Of a DNA stretch of 42,100 nucleotides, positions 32,102-39,074 are shown one piece after another. The DNA comes from DASQHM01 sp035632095 (GTDB taxonomy: Bacteria; Pseudomonadota; Alphaproteobacteria; Ferrovibrionales; Ferrovibrionaceae): the NCBI GenBank assembly GCA_035632095.1, contig DASQHM010000241.1, positions 1-42,100 of the forward strand, in the 5' to 3' direction. Position 1 is the first letter of the stretch. Every line of letters starts with the position of its first letter. Position numbers and translations under genes: made by a program. The notes beneath the pieces are model-generated. The model worked only from the letters and a program-made list of their open reading frames with translations. It did no database searches and was not told the origin of the DNA.

Positions 32102-33157
32102 ATGACCAGATACTCGGCGACAGGCGACCGGCCGGCAACGGATCGGCCGAAAGGCCGCACCGTCCTCGTCACGGGCGGTGCCGGCTATATCGGCAGCCAT
32201 GCGTGCAAAGCCCTGGCAAAGGCGGGCTACACTCCGCTGGCGTACGACAGCCTGGTGTATGGCCATAGCGAAGCGGTGCGTTGGGGCCCGTTGGTGGTCG
32301 GCGATCTCGCCGATCGCGACCTGCTTGGCGACTCGATCCGGCGCTTCGACGTCACGGCCGTGATGCACTTCGCCGCCTTCGCCTTCGTGGGCGAGTCCAT
32401 GACGCGGCCGGAGATCTACTTCCGCAACAACCTCGCCAATACGCTGGTTCTGCTCGAAGCGGCGCTCGATGCGGGCGTCAAGCACATCGTGTTTTCCTCC
32501 ACCTGCGCGACCTACGGCCTGCCCGAAACGGTGCCGATGGATGAAAACACGCCCCAGCGCCCGGTCAATCCCTACGGCGAAGCCAAGCTGATGGTGGAGC
32601 GGGTGTTGCACTGGTACGGCCAGGCGCATGGCATGACATACGCGGCCTTGCGTTATTTCAACGCCGCCGGCGCCGATCCTGATTGCGAGACCGGCGAGAA
32701 CCACACGCCCGAAACCCACCTCATTCCGCTGGTGCTGGACGCCGCCCTCGGCCGGCGCGCTCAAATCGACATCTTCGGAACCGACTATCCGACGCCGGAC
32801 GGAACGGCGATCCGCGACTATATCCACGTGCAAGACCTGGCCGACGCCCATGTGCTGGCGCTGGAGCACTTGCGGAGCGGCGGCGCGAGCCTCGCGCTCA
32901 ATCTCGGCACCGGGTCGGGCTACTCGGTCCGCGAGGTGATCAATGCGGCGGAGCGCATCACCGGCCGGCGCGTGCCGCGCCACGAGACCAAGCGGCGGCC
33001 GGGCGATCCGCCGGCCTTGGTGGCGAATGCCGGCCTGGCGCGCAAAGTGCTGGGCTGGACGCCGCGCATTTCCGATCTCGACACGATCCTGCGCACGGCT
33101 TGGGCCTGGCATTGCCGGGATTTGGCCGAGGCGCCGCGCGCGGCCGCGGCGATCTGA
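32102..33157 (+). CDS. galE: UDP-glucose 4-epimerase
   Basis: Interconverts UDP-glucose and UDP-galactose (or N-acetyl forms), supplying galactose donors to the nearby transferases. The 351-residue protein has the NAD loop TGGAGYIGSH (24-33), the serine-rich strand IVFSSTCATYG, and the catalytic pair in NPYGEAK (Tyr158, Lys162). RYFNAAGADPD and GTAIRDYIHVQDLADAH are further GalE signatures. I chose ATG 32102, which follows AGGGG at 32086-32090; an in-frame ATG 32066 overlapping the GT4 stop as ATGA would add 12 residues. The frame stays open far into the GT4 gene, but that part is a shadow. Its presence suggests galactose or N-acetylgalactosamine in the glycan. Confidence 0.95.
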   Translation: MTRYSATGDRPATDRPKGRTVLVTGGAGYIGSHACKALAKAGYTPLAYDSLVYGHSEAVRWGPLVVGDLADRDLLGDSIRRFDVTAVMHFAAFAFVGESMTRPEIYFRNNLANTLVLLEAALDAGVKHIVFSSTCATYGLPETVPMDENTPQRPVNPYGEAKLMVERVLHWYGQAHGMTYAALRYFNAAGADPDCETGENHTPETHLIPLVLDAALGRRAQIDIFGTDYPTPDGTAIRDYIHVQDLADAHVLALEHLRSGGASLALNLGTGSGYSVREVINAAERITGRRVPRHETKRRPGDPPALVANAGLARKVLGWTPRISDLDTILRTAWAWHCRDLAEAPRAAAAI

Positions 33158-33172
33158 AGGACGACGCCGACC

Positions 33173-35452
33173 ATGTCCGACGCGCAGCAGCCGCAGCAAC
33201 ATCCCATCGGGGAGATCGTCGCCAGCCACCGGCTGGCGGCGGATTGCGTCGTGCTGCTCGGCTGGGGCGCGGAGCCCTTGGCGCACGAGGGCGCGGCCAT
33301 GCTCGACGACCGCCGTCAGGATCGCGGCCGCTATCGCGCCGCAGGCTGGCGCATGGACGAGGACGGAACATCCCGGCATTGGTTCGTCGCCGCGCTGCGG
33401 GCGCCCGGTGTCGGTGAAGCGGCCGATGGCGCGCGGTTGCGTCTGCACGGCGCCGGCGCCGTGCGCCCGGTGCTGGGCTGTCTGCCCGCGTTCGATCCTA
33501 CGGCCGGAGCGTTTGCCGGCGAGCTCGTCCGACGCCTCGGGCCACATTCGCAGGCCGCCACCAGGTTCTTGCTGGAGAGTTTCGGCGCCCGCGCCAGCCG
33601 CGGCATACCCGCGGTCAGCGCGTTGATCGGCGCGGTCTTGCTGGCGGGGAGCGAGGAAGACGGCGTCATCGAGATTCTGGGGCCGATCGCGGGCGAAGGC
33701 TTGTTCCTGCAGGGTTGGATGCGCCATCCGCGCGTCGCCGGCCCGCGGCTGCTTCTGCAAGGCGAGCGGCTCGAGGAGCACGCGGCCGCTTGCGCTACCT
33801 TTTCGCGCGCCGACGTGGAAGCGCCCGCACTCGGTTTTGTCGCCCTGGTCCGGCCCGCCGAGGGCAATGCGCCGGAGGCGCCGCGCTTTGTCTATTTCCG
33901 CGCGGGAAATCATCTTCTGCGGCTCGGCGTGCTCTCCGGCGCCATGCGCCTGCCGGCGGACGAGGCGGCGACCCATCTCAGGGAGACGCTGCCGCACCTT
34001 CGCGGCGATCCCGCCGCCGAGCGTGCCCTGCTCGCCGCCGCGCGTCCGCGATTTGCAGGCCAGGACACTGTTTCCGGCCTGAGCCGTCCCGTGCGCATGG
34101 CGATCGATCTGGCCGCCCATGTGAAAGGCGCCGGCTGGTATGTCACCGGTTGGCTGCTCGATCCCATGAACCAGGTTGCCGCGGTCTCGATCCATGGGTC
34201 GGATCGCAGCGCCGAGCGCATCGACCGGCGTTGGACTCGCGTCGTGCGCGCCGACGTCAGCGCCGGCTTCGCCGCCGATCCGCTGTTTCAGGGCCGGATC
34301 GGGCATGACAAGCACGGCTTCACCGTATTCGTGCCGCACGACGGCGACGACATGCGCGCCTGGTTCGAGCTTGAGCTTGGCGGCGGCGATCTGGCGTTCA
34401 TGCCGCTCGCCGTCACGGCGATGGATGGTACGGACGAGCGGCGGCGCCTCTTGGAAAGCTTCGACGTTCACAAATCCTCCGCCCAGGAAATCGTGGAACG
34501 CCAGCTTGGGCCGCTGTTCGCCGCCGCGGCCGAAGCGCCGCGCGAGCGTACCGGGCACAGCGTACTTCGGGCCGGCAACGACACGTCAGATGCCGTGTTG
34601 ATCGTGCCCATCGTGGAATCCAGCCTTCGCACCAACGTGATCGCCGCGGGGCTAGCCACGTGTGGACCCGGCGATGCGGCATCCATCGTGTTTGTTTGCT
34701 CGCCCTCGGCAGCAGAGTCGGCCCGCTCGCTGCAACGCGAACTCGACTTCTATGGCTTGGATGCGAGCGTGCTGATGGCCGATGCCCCGCTCGATGCGTG
34801 CGATGCGTTCGGGGTGGGCGTGGCCGCGACCAAGGCGGACAAGCTGCTGCTGCTGTCGCCGTGCACCCGCCCGGTCACTCAGGACTGGGCGCGGAAGCTC
34901 CTGGATGCGCTCGGCGACGGCTCCGTGCCCGCCTGCGCCAGTCCGACGCTGCTCTATGAAGACTGGTCGGTTCGCTATGCCGGGATCGACGGCGTTCGCT
35001 TTCTCGATGTGCCGCCGTTCGCCGATGCGACTTCCGCCCGCGCCGGCTACCCGCGCGGCTGGTCGCGGGCCGAAGCTCCGAAGGTCACGCTTGCGGCGTC
35101 GCTCGAGGCGTGCGCCCTGACGCGTTCCGCTTTCGAAAAGGCACAGGGATTTGCCGGGGCCTTCGCCCTGACGGGCAATGCCGGTCTCGACCTGTTCCTG
35201 CGCATGCGGACCGCCGGTGTGCGCATGTCCTGGGTCGGAGAAGTCGAGCTCTATGGTCTCGATGACGCCGTCGATGCCGGAGAATACTGGCGCCGGACCG
35301 GCGAGATGGTGGACGGCTGGTGCCTGCGCGCGCGTTGGCAGGGGCGCGTGCCGCCGGCGATCAATGTCGTGCCGCACGCTTCAGACGCGCCGATCGCCGA
35401 TGTGCCGCCGGGCGAGCCTTCGTTGCGCGTCGCCGTTTCCGGGAGCCGTTGA
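33173..35452 (+). CDS. Large protein with two GWxxDP-type modules and a degenerate GT2-like C-terminal domain
   Basis: A 759-residue protein not matching a named enzyme. It carries two copies of a small beta module: GWMRHP at 181-186 with FSRADVEAPALGFVALV, and GWLLDP at 326-331 with DRRWTRVVRADVSAGFA. The C-terminal 290 residues align by eye with the GT2 domain of the protein at 27597: LIVPIVESS for the first strand, DAFGVGVAATKADKLLLLSP for the nucleotide region, LLYEDWSVRYAGIDGVRF, and LDLFLRMRTAGVRMSWVGEV at the end. The motifs needed for catalysis are changed: NSDA becomes SPCT and the EDSD base motif becomes NAGLD. I therefore infer a pseudo-glycosyltransferase or scaffold. It lies between galE (15-base gap) and the second GT4, whose ATG overlaps its stop as TGATG. 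Confidence 0.8.
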   Translation: MSDAQQPQQHPIGEIVASHRLAADCVVLLGWGAEPLAHEGAAMLDDRRQDRGRYRAAGWRMDEDGTSRHWFVAALRAPGVGEAADGARLRLHGAGAVRPVLGCLPAFDPTAGAFAGELVRRLGPHSQAATRFLLESFGARASRGIPAVSALIGAVLLAGSEEDGVIEILGPIAGEGLFLQGWMRHPRVAGPRLLLQGERLEEHAAACATFSRADVEAPALGFVALVRPAEGNAPEAPRFVYFRAGNHLLRLGVLSGAMRLPADEAATHLRETLPHLRGDPAAERALLAAARPRFAGQDTVSGLSRPVRMAIDLAAHVKGAGWYVTGWLLDPMNQVAAVSIHGSDRSAERIDRRWTRVVRADVSAGFAADPLFQGRIGHDKHGFTVFVPHDGDDMRAWFELELGGGDLAFMPLAVTAMDGTDERRRLLESFDVHKSSAQEIVERQLGPLFAAAAEAPRERTGHSVLRAGNDTSDAVLIVPIVESSLRTNVIAAGLATCGPGDAASIVFVCSPSAAESARSLQRELDFYGLDASVLMADAPLDACDAFGVGVAATKADKLLLLSPCTRPVTQDWARKLLDALGDGSVPACASPTLLYEDWSVRYAGIDGVRFLDVPPFADATSARAGYPRGWSRAEAPKVTLAASLEACALTRSAFEKAQGFAGAFALTGNAGLDLFLRMRTAGVRMSWVGEVELYGLDDAVDAGEYWRRTGEMVDGWCLRARWQGRVPPAINVVPHASDAPIADVPPGEPSLRVAVSGSR

Positions 35453-36720
35453 TGCGCGTTCTGGTGATTTCGCACGGCCATCCGGCCTTTTCCATCGGCG
35501 GCGCCGAGATGGCCTCGTTCAACCTGTTCGAGGGCCTCAATCGGCTGCCGGGCGTGGAGGCGTTCTATCTGGCGCGGGCTGCGCACCCGTTGGCGCGGCA
35601 TCGCCAGACGCCGTTGATGAGCTTGCGGCAAGGTACCCGCGAGACATTTCTGTGGGCCGACAACTACGACCACTTCCTGCTGTCCAACCGGGCCACCGAG
35701 GATTTGACCGGCGCCTTCCGCCGCTATCTCCTCGAAGTGCATCCGGATGTGGTGCATTTCCACCATTTCATCGGCCTCGGCGTAGAGGCGCTCTGGGAAG
35801 TGCGGCACACGCTCCCGGAGGCACGCATCGTGCTCACGTTTCACGAATACCTTTCGATATGCATGCATCACGGCCAGATGGTGAAGACCCAGAAGAAGCG
35901 CCTTTGCAGCCGCGCCAGCCCGGCCGATTGCCACGGCTGCTTCCCTGAGGTGCCCGCGGCGCGCATCTTCGAGCGCGAGCTTTTCCTGAAAAGTCATTTG
36001 CAGCTCGCCGACGCCTTGGTCAGCCCGAGCCGGTTTCTTTTGGACCGCTATGTGAAGTGGGGCCTGCCGGCCGAATGGTTCACCATGCTCGAGAACGGCA
36101 TCGACACCTCGAACGTGGCGCCGCCGAGGCCGATCGCGCCGGGAGCGCGTCGCTCGCGCTTCGGTTTCTTCGGCCAGGTCACCGAGTTCAAGGGCGTGCA
36201 GGTGCTGCTGGACGCGGTGGGGCGCATGCCTGACAGCGTCTGGGGCGATGACGCCGCGCTCTGCATTTTCGGCGGCAATCTCGAGAACCAGCCGGAAGCC
36301 TTCCGCAACGCCTTCGAGGCGCTGATCGAACGGGCCGGCCGCCGCGCCAAGTTCTACGGCAGTTACCAGGCCGGCGAAATGCCCGACCTGATGCGGCAAG
36401 TGGATTGGGCCGTGGTGCCGTCGATTTGGTGGGAGAATTCGCCGCTGGTCATCCAAGAGTCGTTCCTTCATGGCCGGCCGTTGATCGTCAGCGACATCGG
36501 CGGCATGAAGGAAAAAGTGACGGACGGCGTGAACGGCGTGCATTTCCGTGTCGGCAGCGCCGAGGATCTCGCGGACAAGATGACGCAGGTTCTGACCGAT
36601 CCGTCCGCTTGGGAGCGGCTGCGTGCCGGCGCGCCCCGCCCGATCAGCCATCAAGACGCGGCGGAGCAGCATCTGGCGCTCTACAACAGCCTCTTCGGCG
36701 CAGACAGGAGGGCCGCATGA
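35452..36720 (+). CDS. Glycosyltransferase family 4 protein (paralogue 2)
   Basis: A 422-residue GT-B enzyme that starts at ATG 35452, overlapping the preceding stop (TGATG) with GGAG six bases upstream. It opens VLVISHGHPAFSIGGAEMAS, has DVVHFHHFIGLGVEALWEVR and IVLTFHEYLSICMHHGQMV, and keeps the cysteine stretch LCSRASPADCHGCFPEV. The C-lobe has FGFFGQVTEFKGVQVLLDAV and VVPSIWWENSPLVIQESFLH, closely matching paralogue 1 at 30717. The pair therefore arose by duplication and may add similar sugars at successive positions. The cysteines in both could bind a metal or form a structural site; this is not part of the general GT4 fold. The next gene starts inside its stop codon (ATGA). Confidence 0.93.
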   Translation: MRVLVISHGHPAFSIGGAEMASFNLFEGLNRLPGVEAFYLARAAHPLARHRQTPLMSLRQGTRETFLWADNYDHFLLSNRATEDLTGAFRRYLLEVHPDVVHFHHFIGLGVEALWEVRHTLPEARIVLTFHEYLSICMHHGQMVKTQKKRLCSRASPADCHGCFPEVPAARIFERELFLKSHLQLADALVSPSRFLLDRYVKWGLPAEWFTMLENGIDTSNVAPPRPIAPGARRSRFGFFGQVTEFKGVQVLLDAVGRMPDSVWGDDAALCIFGGNLENQPEAFRNAFEALIERAGRRAKFYGSYQAGEMPDLMRQVDWAVVPSIWWENSPLVIQESFLHGRPLIVSDIGGMKEKVTDGVNGVHFRVGSAEDLADKMTQVLTDPSAWERLRAGAPRPISHQDAAEQHLALYNSLFGADRRAA

Positions 36721-37433
36721 GCCAATCGGCGGCGCGCACCGAGCGAGGCCTGGTCGCTTCCGAGATTTCGGCGCCGGTTGTGCCGAGCGTCGGCGGCTAC
36801 ATCGACACAATCCAAGGCAATCGGGTTTTCGGCTGGGCCTGGGATCCGAAACGTCCGACGGCGCGCATCGTCGTGCAAGTCGAAGTCGCCGGTGAAGTCA
36901 CGTCGAGCGTCACGGCCGACAGGGCGCGCGAGGATTTGAAGGCGAATGGCGTCGGCGACGGTGCTCACGCCTTTGAATGCGATCTGCCGGCCGACGCGTC
37001 CGAAAAGGACATTCGCATCCTGGCGCTTTGCCCCGAAACCCGCAGCGCCGTCGAGTTGCTAGCGCGTCCGGCGGCGCGGCCGGGCGAGGGCGCGGACAAT
37101 ACGGTCGAGCTGCGCCAGGCCATGCAGATGCTGAACCGTTCGCAGCGGCAGGTGCAGCGCAACTTGCAATCGGCCTTGGCCGCGGTGGAGGAGCTGCGCC
37201 GCGACGCGGCGGGGCAGGACGCAAGCAAGGCGGAAGCCGCGGTCGGCATGCTGACCACCCGCCTGCAGGCAATGGAATCGGCCGTCATGCGCATCGACAA
37301 GATGTTGCGCGAGCAGACGGATCGGCGCGACAAGCCCGAGGCCGCGGCCGGCGGCGAGCGCGTGATGCGCATCCTGGTTGGGCTCGCGCTGCTGCTGTCC
37401 GGCGGCGCCTTCATTCTCGCGCTGCTCCGCTAG
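36717..37433 (+). CDS. Membrane-anchored coiled-coil protein with GWAWDP module
   Basis: A 238-residue protein of no named family. It starts at ATG 36717 overlapping the GT4 stop. Residues about 20-95 form the module GYIDTIQGNRVFGWAWDP, then a strand-rich part and ADRAREDLKANGVGDGAHAF, a pattern seen on glycosyltransferases and sulfotransferases in alphaproteobacteria. Residues about 130-205 have heptad-like helices (LRQAMQMLNRSQRQVQRNLQ, LTTRLQAMESAVMRIDKML). One transmembrane helix closes the protein (ILVGLALLLSGGAFILALLR). With no signal peptide, it is probably tail-anchored with the module in the cytoplasm. It may gather the transferases at the membrane, using the same module they carry; that is inference. 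It is the last gene of the plus-strand glycan operon. Confidence 0.75.
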   Translation: MSQSAARTERGLVASEISAPVVPSVGGYIDTIQGNRVFGWAWDPKRPTARIVVQVEVAGEVTSSVTADRAREDLKANGVGDGAHAFECDLPADASEKDIRILALCPETRSAVELLARPAARPGEGADNTVELRQAMQMLNRSQRQVQRNLQSALAAVEELRRDAAGQDASKAEAAVGMLTTRLQAMESAVMRIDKMLREQTDRRDKPEAAAGGERVMRILVGLALLLSGGAFILALLR

Positions 37434-37489
37434 TACCGGCCCGCGCCCTACCGTAAGATCGCTGCCCTGGATTGGCATGGGACGGCGCG

Positions 37490-38944
37490 ATGAAGGTGTT
37501 TACCGCGACACTCGGGACGGAGACGAACACGTTCTCGCCCATTCCGACCGGCATGCAGACGTTTGCCGAGACCTTCCTTTTTCATGCCGGCGAGCATCCC
37601 GACCATCCGGCGCTGTTCACCGGGCCGCTCTGGGCGGCGCGCCAGCGCGCCAAGGAGCGCAACTGGCAGGTGGTGGAGGGGCTTTGCGCCTTCGCGCAAC
37701 CGGCAGGCGTCACCACGCGCAAAGTGTACGAAGCGCTGCGTGACGAGTTGCTCGAAGACCTGCGCCGTGCCCTGCCGGTCGACATGGTGGTGCTCGGCAT
37801 GCACGGCGCCATGGTGGCCGATGGCTACGACGATTGCGAAGGCGACCTGCTGCAGCGCATGCGCGCCATGGTGGGACCGGACGTTCCCGTCGGCGCGGAG
37901 CTCGATCCGCATTGCCACGTGACGGCGCGGATGCTGGAGCACGCGACGGCGCTCATATGCTTCAAGGAATATCCTCACACCGACTTCCTCGAGCGTGGGT
38001 TCGAGCTGGTGGACCTTTGCGCGGCCGCGGCGGTCGGCAAGACGCGGCCGGTCATGTCGGTCTACGACTGCCGGATCATCAGCACGTATCATACGCCGGT
38101 CGAGCCGATGCGGAGTTTCGTCGATCGGATCAAGGCGCTGGAGGGCAAGGACGGCGTGTTATCCGTCTCCGTGGCGCACGGCTTTCCCTGGGGCGACGTG
38201 GCCGACCTCGGCACCAAGATCGTCGTGGTGACAGACGATCGGGCGGACAAGGGAGCCGCATTGGCGGAGAAGCTCGGCCGCGAGCTCATCGGCCTACGCG
38301 GCAAGACCGCGCCGAAACAGCTTTCCATCGACGACGCCCTGGAACGCGCGCTGGCGATCGAAGGCGGGCCCGTGGTGCTGGCGGATACGGCCGACAACGC
38401 GGGCGGCGGGGCGCCGAGCGATTCCACGTTCGTGCTGAAGGCGCTGCTCGACCGCGGCATCGAAAGTGCGGCGCTCGGGCCCATGTGGGATCCCATCGCC
38501 GTGCGCCTGGCTTTCGAAGCCGGCGAGGGCGCGCATCTGCCGCTTCGCATCGGCGGCAAGGTCGGGCCGGTATCCGGGCAGCCGCTCGATCTCGATGTAA
38601 GAGTGATGGCGCTTCGCGAGGACCATCGCCAAACCTTCGGCAAAGCCACGGCGCCGCTCGGCGCCTCAGCGGTGGTGCGCGTAAAAGGCATCGACATCGT
38701 GTTGAATTCGACCCGCACGCAAGCGTTCGGCACCGATCTCTTCACCGGCCTCGGCGTCGATCTTGCCGCGAAGAAACTGATCGTCGTCAAATCGAGTCAG
38801 CACTTCTACGCATCGTTCGCGCCGATCGCCAAGGCCGTCCTTTATGTCGGCGCGCCGGGGACGCTGTCCTCCGACTACAAGCGGTTCGACTATCGCAAGG
38901 TCAAGCGGCCGATCTGGCCGCTGGACGATCCGCCGCCGCGCTGA
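37490..38944 (+). CDS. M81 family metallopeptidase (MlrC-like)
   Basis: A 484-residue zinc-dependent hydrolase of the M81 family, named for MlrC of microcystin-degrading sphingomonads, which cleaves linearised peptides. VFTATLGTETNTFSPIPTGM is the family N-terminus. Metal-site motifs are VLGMHGAMVADGYDDCEGDL and AELDPHCHVTARMLEHA (Asp/His ligands). FKEYPHTDFLERG, VADTADNAGGGAPSDSTFVL and the C-terminal VVKSSQHFYASFAPIAKAVL complete the signature. ATG 37490 is preferred over an earlier frame start at 37472. It is cytoplasmic. The oligopeptide importer follows 130 bases later; M81 genes are often found with such importers, so import and hydrolysis of a small, perhaps unusual peptide is likely. 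Confidence 0.93.
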   Translation: MKVFTATLGTETNTFSPIPTGMQTFAETFLFHAGEHPDHPALFTGPLWAARQRAKERNWQVVEGLCAFAQPAGVTTRKVYEALRDELLEDLRRALPVDMVVLGMHGAMVADGYDDCEGDLLQRMRAMVGPDVPVGAELDPHCHVTARMLEHATALICFKEYPHTDFLERGFELVDLCAAAAVGKTRPVMSVYDCRIISTYHTPVEPMRSFVDRIKALEGKDGVLSVSVAHGFPWGDVADLGTKIVVVTDDRADKGAALAEKLGRELIGLRGKTAPKQLSIDDALERALAIEGGPVVLADTADNAGGGAPSDSTFVLKALLDRGIESAALGPMWDPIAVRLAFEAGEGAHLPLRIGGKVGPVSGQPLDLDVRVMALREDHRQTFGKATAPLGASAVVRVKGIDIVLNSTRTQAFGTDLFTGLGVDLAAKKLIVVKSSQHFYASFAPIAKAVLYVGAPGTLSSDYKRFDYRKVKRPIWPLDDPPPR

Positions 38945-38954
38945 TCGCCGGCAT

Positions 38955-39010
38955 TTGACAAAAACATCTTGTTGTTCTCGCATTTGGTGTGTCTAAGCTA
39001 GAGCTTAGAC
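38955..39010 (+). promoter_or_regulatory. Candidate promoter hexamer and operator palindrome ahead of the oligopeptide importer
   Basis: TTGACA at 38955-38960 is a perfect -35 hexamer; no strong -10 follows at 17 bases (CGCATT-like only). Downstream, GTCTAAGC at 38991-38998 and GCTTAGAC at 39003-39010 form a perfect eight-base inverted repeat with a four-base centre, 64 bases before ATG 39075. It would be an operator overlapping the transcription start, or a hairpin in the leader. It contains many TA steps compared with the local GC level. Confidence 0.5.
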
Positions 39011-39074
39011 AAGGCGGCATGCGTTTCGCCGGCCGCCGGCGCGGACAAGGCAATTGACCGAGGGGGCAAAGCTC

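Noticed and set aside
31868..34558. An 896-codon open frame on the minus strand across galE and neighbours.
   Set aside because: It is antisense to clearly recognised GT4, GalE and pseudo-GT2 genes; its translation has no family motif. Long antisense frames are common in high-GC DNA.
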